Of a stretch of 5,742 nt of DNA, positions 1-5,319 are shown in pieces (the stretch's first letter is position 1; each line of letters begins with the position of its first letter). This DNA comes from Candidatus Omnitrophota bacterium. Lineage in GTDB: Bacteria; Ratteibacteria; UBA8468; B48-G9; DTJG01. Both the position numbers and the translations under genes were made by a program. Under the pieces are notes generated by a model, which ran no database searches, was not told the DNA's origin, and saw only the letters and a program-made list of their open reading frames with translations. The stretch lies in contig JAMWBX010000098.1 of NCBI GenBank assembly GCA_023818725.1, positions 1 through 5,742 of the forward strand, given 5' to 3'.

Positions 1-1353
1 CTTGACTGGTGGTATTTTAATGGAGGACATAATCCAGAAAGATTAATTTTTAACCCCCTGGAATTTATCCTGCCGCTTTTGCCTGCGTACGGTAACAAAC
101 CGGAACAGATGTTTGCCCTAATAAATGTTCCGTACAATGCAGGCTGCCATATCATATCACCTATCGCAGGCGCCATTATTGGCGCTCTCAATGGCTATAA
201 GGTTTTTCCAGAAAGATGGCTAAAGTGGGCAATGCCTGTTGTTGAAAAATGGTTTCCAATAATTGATGTGGTTGAAAAAAGATTAAAAAAAGAGAGAAAA
301 ATCATCAGTATTGTTGAAAAACTTGAGCAGCCATCGGATTCAGGTTCAAGCATTCTCTTTGATAAAATCTATGGTGCTGTGCTGGCAGGAGCCATAGGAA
401 ACGCTATGGGCTCGCCTGTTGAGTGCTGGTTTTACTGGGAAATCGACAGAAAATACCCCGGTGGCATCAAAACAGTCCTTGACCCGGCAAGGCTTGAATC
501 AGAAGATGATAATCAGATGGCCATGCTTTTGTTTGAAACATATATTGAAAGAAAGGGGCTGCCTGTGATGGCAAGACATTTCGGCGAGATGTGGATAAAC
601 CGGCTTAATCGCGACCATTTCTATGCAATGTGTATGGGCAACGCGTATAATTTGATTGTGTCAGGATGGGATCCAAGAATCACTGGCCACTGGAGTGTTG
701 TCACAGGCTCTACTGTAATGTGTATGGAGCCGGTTGGAATGTATCACATCGGAGATAGCCAGTACGCAAGCATTGACGCAAAAGCAATTTCATATATGTA
801 CCAGAGAGGACTTGATGTTATTGCCGCAGAAATACTTTCATCAGCGGTCTCAGAAGCCCTTACTCCGGATGCCACAGTGGAAAGCGTCTGTAAGCAGGCA
901 TTAAAATTTGCGCCCTCATCGCCACTGGAAACATTTGACACAAGGGATGTAAAAAGCTGCAGACAGTATCTTGAAAAATGCCTTGATATCGCATCAAAAT
1001 ATGATGATGTGCTTTCAGCAAGAAAACAATTGAGCGAAGAATGTCTTTTCTATCATCCGATAGACCCTCTTGAACTTCTTGGGCTGGCACTTGCAATGTT
1101 TTATATTGCAAAGGGAGATGTGAGGCAGGCAGCCATTGGCGGGACAAATATTGGCAGAGATTCAGACACCATCGCCGGCAGGGCTGCGATGCTTTCAGGC
1201 GCACTAAATGGCATTCGTTCTATCCCTGAAGAATGGATAAGGCTTTTCAAGCCAGAAGTTCTTGAAAAAATCAAAAACAACTGCGAGTTATTCATTAAAT
1301 ATGTTGTTTCAGGAAGAATAACAAGATTAAAAAACAGGATAAAGCTTGATTGA
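1..1353 (+). CDS. ADP-ribosylglycohydrolase-family protein, tandem domains, 5' partial
   Basis: The frame is open from the first base, so the gene begins upstream; 450 codons are visible and the TTG at 79 is not its start. Family members are all-helical enzymes that remove ADP-ribose, or act on related N- or O-glycosidic bonds, using paired metal ions held by Asp residues. Residues 121-425 (window numbering) form one domain: an N-terminal LAGAIGNAMGSP segment, E168-D169-D170-N171 where the family usually has T-D-D-T, and the C-terminal metal motif GRDSDT at 385-390 followed by SGALNG and IPEEW. Residues 18-84 look like the C-terminal end of an earlier copy: NPLEF, then GALNG and FPERW line up with PLELL, GALNG and IPEEW. 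In that copy the GRDSDT position reads NAGCHI, so the D-x-D is missing. A charged linker (about 90-118) joins them. The substrate is unknown; the family call is firm, the activity is not. Confidence 0.85.
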   Translation, partial: LDWWYFNGGHNPERLIFNPLEFILPLLPAYGNKPEQMFALINVPYNAGCHIISPIAGAIIGALNGYKVFPERWLKWAMPVVEKWFPIIDVVEKRLKKERKIISIVEKLEQPSDSGSSILFDKIYGAVLAGAIGNAMGSPVECWFYWEIDRKYPGGIKTVLDPARLESEDDNQMAMLLFETYIERKGLPVMARHFGEMWINRLNRDHFYAMCMGNAYNLIVSGWDPRITGHWSVVTGSTVMCMEPVGMYHIGDSQYASIDAKAISYMYQRGLDVIAAEILSSAVSEALTPDATVESVCKQALKFAPSSPLETFDTRDVKSCRQYLEKCLDIASKYDDVLSARKQLSEECLFYHPIDPLELLGLALAMFYIAKGDVRQAAIGGTNIGRDSDTIAGRAAMLSGALNGIRSIPEEWIRLFKPEVLEKIKNNCELFIKYVVSGRITRLKNRIKLD

Positions 1354-1359
1354 AAGGAG
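1353..1359 (+). promoter_or_regulatory. Ribosome binding site deciding the URO-D start
   Basis: AAAGGAG lies 5 bases before the ATG at 1365 and overlaps the last base of the upstream TGA stop. It favours ATG 1365 over the in-frame TTG at 1350, which lies upstream of this site and has no comparable site of its own. The layout suggests translational coupling with the ADP-ribosylglycohydrolase-like gene. Confidence 0.8.
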
Positions 1360-1364
1360 CCGAG

Positions 1365-2477
1365 ATGACAGACAGAGAAAGATTTTGCAAAGTGATGGAA
1401 TTTAAAAAGGTTGACAGAGTACCAAATTATGAACTCGGACTGTGGGGCCAGACCATCCAGCAGTGGCAAGAGCAAGGGCTTCCACAGGACGCGCTGTACT
1501 TTAGATGGTTTGAAGGGGAACCCTATTTTCATATTGACAGACGAGCCTTTGCGCCAATAAGCACAGCAATGATACCTGGTTTTGAATACAGGGTTATTGA
1601 AGAAGATGAAAGGACAATCACCGTTCAACACGAAGACGGCATCGTCACAAAAGCATTAAAAGAAGGAACAGTTCGTGGCACAAGAATGAGTATGGACCAG
1701 TATATCTCATTTCCAGTGACTGATAGAAAAAGCTTTCAGCAGATTAAAAAGATGTATGATCCTGCTTCGCCAATCAGGTATCCGATTTGGTGGGACGAGA
1801 TGGTTAAGATGTGGAAGACAAGAAAATATCCATTATGTCTTTTGACAAACGCTTCCTTTGGCCTTTATTCCCAGCTTCGCAGATGGGTTGGCACAGAAAA
1901 AATCTCGTATATGTTTTACGATGACCCTGTGCTGGTGGAAGAAATGCTGGATTTTTCCACAAACTTTTTGCTTGAGCTTGTTGAAAGAGCGCTCAACGAT
2001 ATCGATTTTGATTACTTCAATTTTTTTGAGGACTTTGCAGGAAAGGCTGGACCTTTGATCTCACCTACGATTTTCAAGAAATTCTTTATGCCATACTACA
2101 AAAAAATCATTGAAAGGTTCAGGAAGGCAGGTATAAAATACTTCTGGCTTGATAGCGATGGCAACCCTGAGGTTCTTTTTCCATTAATGATTGAGGCAGG
2201 CATAACCTGCGTCTGGCCACTTGAACAGGCATCAGATATGAATCCTGTCAGATTGCGAAAAAAATATGGTAAGGACCTTGCATTCTCTGGCGGAATAGAT
2301 AAAAGAGTTCTTATGCAGGATAAAAAAGAGATTGAACGGGAACTTTATTCAAAGATTCCGTTTATGATTGAATCTGGAGGCTACATCCCGACAATCGACC
2401 ACACGATTCCACCTGATACACCGCTTGAAAATTTCGTTTATTACCTTGAGCTGAAGATGAAACTTCTGAAAGGATGA
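1365..2477 (+). CDS. Uroporphyrinogen decarboxylase-superfamily protein (non-HemE)
   Basis: A 370-residue cytoplasmic protein, a normal length for the URO-D/MtaA/CmuA superfamily of TIM-barrel proteins. Visible landmarks are the N-terminal MTDRERF..VDRVP segment, DRKSFQQIKK near 120-129, DSDGN at 263-267, SGGIDKR at 308-314 and the C-terminal IPPDTPLEN at 348-356. The RQAGR motif of true HemE is absent, so heme synthesis is unlikely. Zinc-dependent methyltransferases such as MtaA carry H-x-C-G-N where this protein has D263-S-D265-G-N, and Cys where this has H346; His at that place is HemE-like. It is therefore probably not a standard thiol-methylating enzyme, and its substrate is unknown. Its start is set by a Shine-Dalgarno 11 bases after the preceding gene's stop, so the two are likely co-transcribed. 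A decayed paralogue lies at 5196-5742. The gene ends 2 bases from the converging gene's stop, with no obvious terminator between. Confidence 0.88.
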   Translation: MTDRERFCKVMEFKKVDRVPNYELGLWGQTIQQWQEQGLPQDALYFRWFEGEPYFHIDRRAFAPISTAMIPGFEYRVIEEDERTITVQHEDGIVTKALKEGTVRGTRMSMDQYISFPVTDRKSFQQIKKMYDPASPIRYPIWWDEMVKMWKTRKYPLCLLTNASFGLYSQLRRWVGTEKISYMFYDDPVLVEEMLDFSTNFLLELVERALNDIDFDYFNFFEDFAGKAGPLISPTIFKKFFMPYYKKIIERFRKAGIKYFWLDSDGNPEVLFPLMIEAGITCVWPLEQASDMNPVRLRKKYGKDLAFSGGIDKRVLMQDKKEIERELYSKIPFMIESGGYIPTIDHTIPPDTPLENFVYYLELKMKLLKG

Positions 2478-2479
2478 AG

Positions 2480-3262
2480 CTATCTATTACCTTCAGCCTG
2501 CCTTCCACGCCAGGAACGATTGCCAGAAGACCTGTCAGAGTTTCCTGGTGTACCTGTGCCCGGTTGCCAGCGTCGTGGAGAATCTGTTGAGGTAGGATTC
2601 TGGATTGTTTGGGTTGTTGTGGACGCGGGTTCTAGCCTCTGAAAAAATGCTCTGAAACCCTGGATGATTGATTGGCTCTCTGCAATCTGACTTTGATAAT
2701 CCTGGTTATCCTGAAGAACTTTCTGCAAAAGAGACTGTCTTTGCTGATATAAATTCCTTATCTCCTGGTCAATGTCTCTTATCCTCTGATCCTGGGCCGC
2801 CTGCCTTTCAAAAGAAGCCAGTCTCATTGTGTCAGAAGACTGAAAATCGCCTGAGGCAATCTTTTGTTTTAACTGCTGGTATTCAAAATTATCCGCCAGA
2901 ATCTCATCAATAAGGGCCTTTCTTTTGCTCTGAAGTTCGTTAATTTTGTCCATAATTGTTTTCAGTTCAGGGTTTTGCCGGGAAGTTTCATCTTCTATTT
3001 TCCTCATTGAGGCGCGAATTTCCTGTAATCTTCTCATCGCCAGTTCTCTTTCTTCTCTTGAAAGTCCCTGAGGATTGGCCTGCTGCGGTTGTGGCTGTAC
3101 CTGTATATTTGTTTCGCCGATAACGCCTGAAGAAAGATGGATAATTTCAAATTCCTCAAGTTTAAACTCGGTCTGAGTTTCACTTTTCAAAACATCTGAT
3201 TGCTGGGCGACAGCAATGCATGCCAAAAAGACTGCAAAAGAAACTAAAACTTTTTTTTTCAT
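2480..3262 (-). CDS. Exported coiled-coil protein with two N-x-x-Y-Q repeats (260 aa)
   Basis: No known family is recognised. The ATG at 3262 is preferred over one at 3295 because it gives a clean Sec signal peptide: KKK, a hydrophobic stretch to about residue 19, and a possible AVA|Q cleavage. The mature protein has a short variable part, then a Q/P-rich linker (54-66), then a highly charged helical region (68-210) with strong coiled-coil character, and last a low-complexity tail (212-260) rich in S, T, P, G, R and Q. Two copies of a 29-residue unit occur at 107-135 and 168-196, each with D-N-x-x-Y-Q near its centre (D124-N125..Y128, D185-N186..Y189). Residues 81-135 align without gaps to residues 46-100 of the neighbouring 122-residue protein. 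It likely acts outside the cytoplasmic membrane, perhaps as a structural or chaperone-like helical protein; that is inference. The ribosome site is weak (GGAAA, about 13 bases away). Confidence 0.75.
   Translation of the reverse strand: MKKKVLVSFAVFLACIAVAQQSDVLKSETQTEFKLEEFEIIHLSSGVIGETNIQVQPQPQQANPQGLSREERELAMRRLQEIRASMRKIEDETSRQNPELKTIMDKINELQSKRKALIDEILADNFEYQQLKQKIASGDFQSSDTMRLASFERQAAQDQRIRDIDQEIRNLYQQRQSLLQKVLQDNQDYQSQIAESQSIIQGFRAFFQRLEPASTTTQTIQNPTSTDSPRRWQPGTGTPGNSDRSSGNRSWRGRQAEGNR
2675..2944 (-). repeat. Pair of coding repeats (29-residue N-x-x-Y-Q units)
   Basis: Unit 1 is at 2858-2944 (residues 107-135) and unit 2 at 2675-2761 (residues 168-196), spaced 61 residues apart. Shared positions include I at the start, L at the fourth place, a basic/Q stretch, a hydrophobic pair, D-N, Y and Q. 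The related gene at 3366-3734 carries one further unit at 3435-3521. The repeat is visible at protein level; at DNA level the copies have diverged. Confidence 0.6.
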
Positions 3263-3293
3263 TATACTAATTTGGTTTCCACATAATTTAGAC

Positions 3294-3322
3294 ATATTAA
3301 CATTCCAGAGGGTTTATAGCAA
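3294..3322 (-). promoter_or_regulatory. Possible sigma70 promoter for the 260-aa gene
   Basis: On the minus strand TTGCTA (3322-3317) is followed after 17 bases by TAATAT (3299-3294), preceded by TG one base upstream as in an extended -10. Each box matches the consensus at four of six positions. Transcription would begin near 3286, downstream of the ATG at 3295 and upstream of the ATG at 3262, which agrees with the start chosen. The -35 box adjoins the terminator tail of the preceding gene. The match is moderate only. Confidence 0.4.
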
Positions 3323-3351
3323 AAAAAGGGCTGTCATAAACCAGCCCTTTT
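3321..3351 (-). terminator. Rho-independent terminator after the 122-aa gene
   Basis: Read on the minus strand, AAAAGGGCTG (3351-3342) pairs perfectly with CAGCCCTTTT (3333-3324) around an 8-base loop. The U tract is seven Ts long (3327-3321) and partly included in the stem. It begins 14 bases past the stop of the 122-residue gene, so it ends that transcript. On the plus strand the tail is only TTTTC, so it would be weaker in that direction. Confidence 0.85.
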
Positions 3352-3365
3352 CTCGCACCAACTCA

Positions 3366-3734
3366 TTATCTTATTTCTTTTTTCTTTGGCGCTTCTTTTG
3401 ACTCTAGTTTCTGCGGCTGCGGCATTAATTCCATCAGTTGTTTTTTTAATGCCTGATAATCCTGGTTGTTTTCAAGAAGAGTGTTGAGTCTTGCTCTTTT
3501 TTGTTTTTCCAGTTCCATCATCTGCGCTGTAATCTTTTTGCACTCTTCATCCTGGGAAGCAACTTCTTTTTCAATCGCCCTCATTTTGGTCATTATCTCA
3601 GCTGCCTGTTTTTTCTTTGCAGCCATTTCTTCGCTGGCAGGCGCTGGTGCCGCTGCTTTTTCTTCTGCGTGCAATGCCAACGCATAACCAAAAACCAGTG
3701 CGCACGCTGTCATCAATATCACAAAAGTTCTCAT
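3366..3734 (-). CDS. Small exported coiled-coil protein, paralogue of the 260-aa neighbour
   Basis: No known family is recognised. The 122 residues begin with a Sec signal peptide (residues 1-23, likely cleaved at LHA|EEK), followed by a short Ala/Pro-rich linker (27-34) and one long charged, heptad-like helix (about 38-103). The C-terminus is Lys/Glu/Pro-rich (105-122). Residues 46-100 align without gaps to residues 81-135 of the protein encoded at 2480-3262; by hand I count about 20 identities in 55, including E-I, M-R, I-E, N, Y-Q and L-K. The N-N-Q-D-Y-Q stretch at 89-94 is the same repeat unit found twice in that neighbour. An excellent Shine-Dalgarno (3739-3749) fixes the start. It lies 52 bases downstream of a broken gene and just before a strong terminator, so it may be expressed from the promoter at 4346-4373. 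It is probably periplasmic; a small helical chaperone or envelope protein is possible but unproven. Confidence 0.8.
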   Translation of the reverse strand: MRTFVILMTACALVFGYALALHAEEKAAAPAPASEEMAAKKKQAAEIMTKMRAIEKEVASQDEECKKITAQMMELEKQKRARLNTLLENNQDYQALKKQLMELMPQPQKLESKEAPKKKEIR

Positions 3735-3738
3735 AATC

Positions 3739-3749
3739 TCACCCCCCTT
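3739..3749 (-). promoter_or_regulatory. Strong ribosome binding site of the 122-aa gene
   Basis: AAGGGGGGTGA on the minus strand matches the extended anti-Shine-Dalgarno complement AAGGAGGTGA closely and ends 4 bases before the ATG at 3734. It is far stronger than the site before the 260-residue paralogue, suggesting the small protein is made in larger amounts. Confidence 0.75.
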
Positions 3750-3786
3750 CGGCTTTAAGAATTAGATTGCTATTTCCTGTCAGGGT

Positions 3787-4292
3787 TTAGCCACCTTTTT
3801 TCAGTTCATCTACAATTTTTACAAAACACCTTATGTTCTGCTCAACCTTTTCACCGGATTTTGCAATTATGACAACAATATCAATGCCTTTATCCTGGCA
3901 AACTTCCGCAATTTCAGACACGGCTGCTTTGATGTTTTCTTTTGTTTCGTTTTCAAAATCAAACTGGGAAGGATGAAGTGTTATCTGTCTGTTCTATCAA
4001 ACCAGAACATACTGTCCCGTTCAATCCACCTTGGCTCACCTGCGCCAAAAGCCATTGCGCAAACATGTCTTACATCTGGTTGAAGGTAATAATAAACCGG
4101 TTCCGGATCAGGATTACCAAGCCCGATATCTGAAAATTTTTCATAAAGCTTCCTGCTTGCTTTAACTGAATTTTCAGCAAGTTCGTCAGGGTCTGTTTCC
4201 CAGGGGTTTGGATTTTTTATACCAAATTCTGTTTCATACCGTTTTGGGGTAAAAATCACAACAGGTTTGACTGAATAATTTTTTTTGCTCAT
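3787..4292 (-). pseudogene. Unrecognised gene broken by a -1 frameshift
   Basis: From ATG 4292, with GAGG 5 bases upstream, a frame of 103 codons runs to TAA at 3981-3983. A second open stretch of 68 codons in the -1 frame follows, from 3993 to TAA at 3787-3789. It has no ATG, GTG or TTG near its beginning, yet it looks protein-like, with the V-V-I-I-A-K-S-G-E-K and D-E-L-K-K-G-G segments. The two frames overlap only between 3981 and 3996. Restoring one base there would give 507 bases, about 168 residues, reading through D-R into I-T-L-H-P-S-Q. Neither half has a signal peptide, so the product would be cytoplasmic. I recognise no family; notable pieces are VVIFTPKRYETEFG near the N-terminus, VYYYLQPDVRH and MFWFD. 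Causes could be a real mutation, a sequencing error in the ACAGACAGATA stretch, or recoding. A sigma70 promoter lies upstream. Confidence 0.65.
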
Positions 4293-4345
4293 CCTTCCCT
4301 CGCTGGTTCTGTAATTTCTTTTTCTTTTTCAGATTGACTGTCTTG

Positions 4346-4373
4346 TTTATACCAGTTTTAGAAAATTTGTCAA
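4346..4373 (-). promoter_or_regulatory. Sigma70 promoter for the minus-strand gene pair
   Basis: On the minus strand a perfect TTGACA (4373-4368) is followed after 16 bases by TATAAA (4351-4346), with TG at 4354-4353 giving an extended -10. Transcription would start near 4339, leaving an A-rich leader of about 46 bases before ATG 4292. It should drive the frameshifted gene and, reading through, the 122-residue gene up to the terminator at 3321-3351. Confidence 0.7.
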
Positions 4374-4453
4374 GCAGTTGTGCGCGATGGGTTCAATTTT
4401 CCATAGCTAAATTTCTCTCCTGTTTGCTTTTGATTTTCTGTATCTCTCCATAA

Positions 4454-4481
4454 TTGATGCGCATACATAATATGCTATAAT
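4454..4481 (+). promoter_or_regulatory. Sigma70 promoter for the sialidase-like gene
   Basis: TTGATG (4454-4459), a 16-base spacer and a perfect TATAAT (4476-4481), with TG at 4473-4474 as in an extended -10. Transcription would start near 4488, about 37 bases before ATG 4525. It diverges from the promoter at 4346-4373, with about 80 bases between the two -35 boxes. I see no other feature in the 232-base gap between the divergent genes apart from the small inverted repeat inside this spacer. Confidence 0.65.
4461..4475. promoter_or_regulatory. Inverted repeat within the promoter spacer, possible operator
   Basis: GCATA-cataa-TATGC is a perfect inverted repeat with 5-base arms and a 5-base centre, placed exactly between the -35 and -10 boxes of the plus-strand promoter. 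This is a typical place for a repressor or MerR-type activator site, but arms this short occur by chance and no regulator gene is in view. Confidence 0.3.
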
Positions 4482-4524
4482 AACCTGTGGTTACTGGTGT
4501 AAAAGAAACATTGACACAAAAGGT

Positions 4525-5319
4525 ATGTTGAAAACGAAACTCCGGTCTTCCTGTGAAGTGGTTCAGCCGTCAAAGAAACAGGATTTAATTATTTATCGCG
4601 ACGACCAGTACTGTTCAAATTGGCCTATGAGCGGTGGAATGTGGCGCTTTGCTGATGGCGAAATAATAGTGGGTTTCACAAGGCTCAAGGTGGACTACAG
4701 GAAGCCCGGCTCTACGAATCACCTGAACCTTGACACCTGGGGTCAACTATGTCTTGTAAGATCAAGAGATGACGGCAAAACATGGGATAAAAATGTCGAG
4801 GTTGTTGTGAACAAAAGAGATGTCGCGATTGATTTCTTCCAGGAAGGAAAACAGAATCTGAACAAAAATCCTGTTGACTTTTCTTCCCCTGAAATTATCC
4901 TGGTGTGTAATTATGTCGGCGAACACCTCTGGGCAAAAACCTATGGTGAAGTAAGATTCTGGAGCCTGATTATGGCTTCGCCTGACAGAGGTAAATCCTG
5001 GCCGCTTGGACCTATCATTAAAAAGCCAGGGCATCTTTTCAGTTGCTGGGGCCTGCCAAACTACATAGTACGCAGTAATGGAAGTGTTTTGCTGTTCAAT
5101 GATTGCGTACAGGACTGTGATAGAAACCAGATGTATATTTATGCTGATATTTTAGAAAATAATGGATTGAGCTGGAATTACCTGGGAATACTGCCCTTCC
5201 TTCCTGCTGGAACTGGTTCTGGGACGAAACTATCAAAAGAAGAAGAAAGGAGGGTTTGCCCGCTGATGTTCACATTGAAAAATATTTTGGACTGGATAGA
5301 ATGGAGTATATTGCTGTAA
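4525..5319 (+). CDS. Truncated sialidase-like (Asp-box/BNR) protein with out-of-frame tail
   Basis: The frame has 264 codons, but only about the first 222 look native. Two Asp-boxes (S-x-D-x-G-x-T/S-W) are clear, SRDDGKTW at 80-87 and SPDRGKSW at 152-159, with a degenerate third, ENNGLSW, at 211-217. These mark a beta-propeller related to exo-sialidases and other BNR proteins. No signal peptide is present, suggesting a cytoplasmic enzyme or an ancestral form without export. The canonical FRIP arginine motif is not evident, so sialidase activity cannot be asserted. Full propellers need further blades, which are absent: after about G221-L223 the DNA becomes, in another frame, a URO-D gene fragment, and residues from about 225 to 264 are its out-of-frame reading. 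The product would be an incomplete propeller, probably non-functional. The start is ATG 4525; AAAGG sits only 1 base before it, a poor site. A good promoter lies upstream. Confidence 0.65.
   Translation: MLKTKLRSSCEVVQPSKKQDLIIYRDDQYCSNWPMSGGMWRFADGEIIVGFTRLKVDYRKPGSTNHLNLDTWGQLCLVRSRDDGKTWDKNVEVVVNKRDVAIDFFQEGKQNLNKNPVDFSSPEIILVCNYVGEHLWAKTYGEVRFWSLIMASPDRGKSWPLGPIIKKPGHLFSCWGLPNYIVRSNGSVLLFNDCVQDCDRNQMYIYADILENNGLSWNYLGILPFLPAGTGSGTKLSKEEERRVCPLMFTLKNILDWIEWSILL

Noticed and set aside
79..81. TTG as the start of the first gene
   Set aside because: The same frame is open from base 1 and the residues before 79 (NPLEF segment) fit the domain alignment, so the gene is simply cut by the window edge.
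1350..1352. TTG as the start of the URO-D gene
   Set aside because: ATG 1365 has AAAGGAG 5 bases upstream and gives the usual N-terminus of the family; TTG 1350 lies upstream of that site and has no comparable site of its own.
744..1631. Minus-strand open frames across the ADP-ribosylglycohydrolase-like and URO-D genes
   Set aside because: They lie wholly opposite well-supported coding sequence and have no recognisable motifs or ribosome sites.
3263..3295. Eleven-residue N-terminal extension of the 260-aa protein from ATG 3295
   Set aside because: It would put extra residues before a textbook signal peptide, and the likely transcription start is near 3286, downstream of this ATG.
3690..3705. 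Lipoprotein signal (M-T-A-C) in the 122-aa protein
   Set aside because: Cys11 comes too early, with a very short hydrophobic stretch before it; the LHA cleavage site fits better. F-L-A-C in the 260-aa protein is also a poor lipobox.
3466..3758. Plus-strand open frames opposite the 122-aa gene
   Set aside because: Their Cys/Phe-rich composition is what the antisense of a Lys/Glu-rich coiled coil gives; there is no ribosome site or homology.
4511..4516. TTGACA as a -35 box for the sialidase-like gene
   Set aside because: No -10-like sequence follows at 16-18 bases, and it would place transcription inside the gene; the promoter at 4454-4481 is much better.
5246..5268. AAAGGAGG followed by TTG 5256 and ATG 5266 as a real translation start
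   Set aside because: The purine run encodes R-K-E in the URO-D frame, whose homology continues upstream of it, so it is likely a chance match. ATG 5266 is in the out-of-frame tail.
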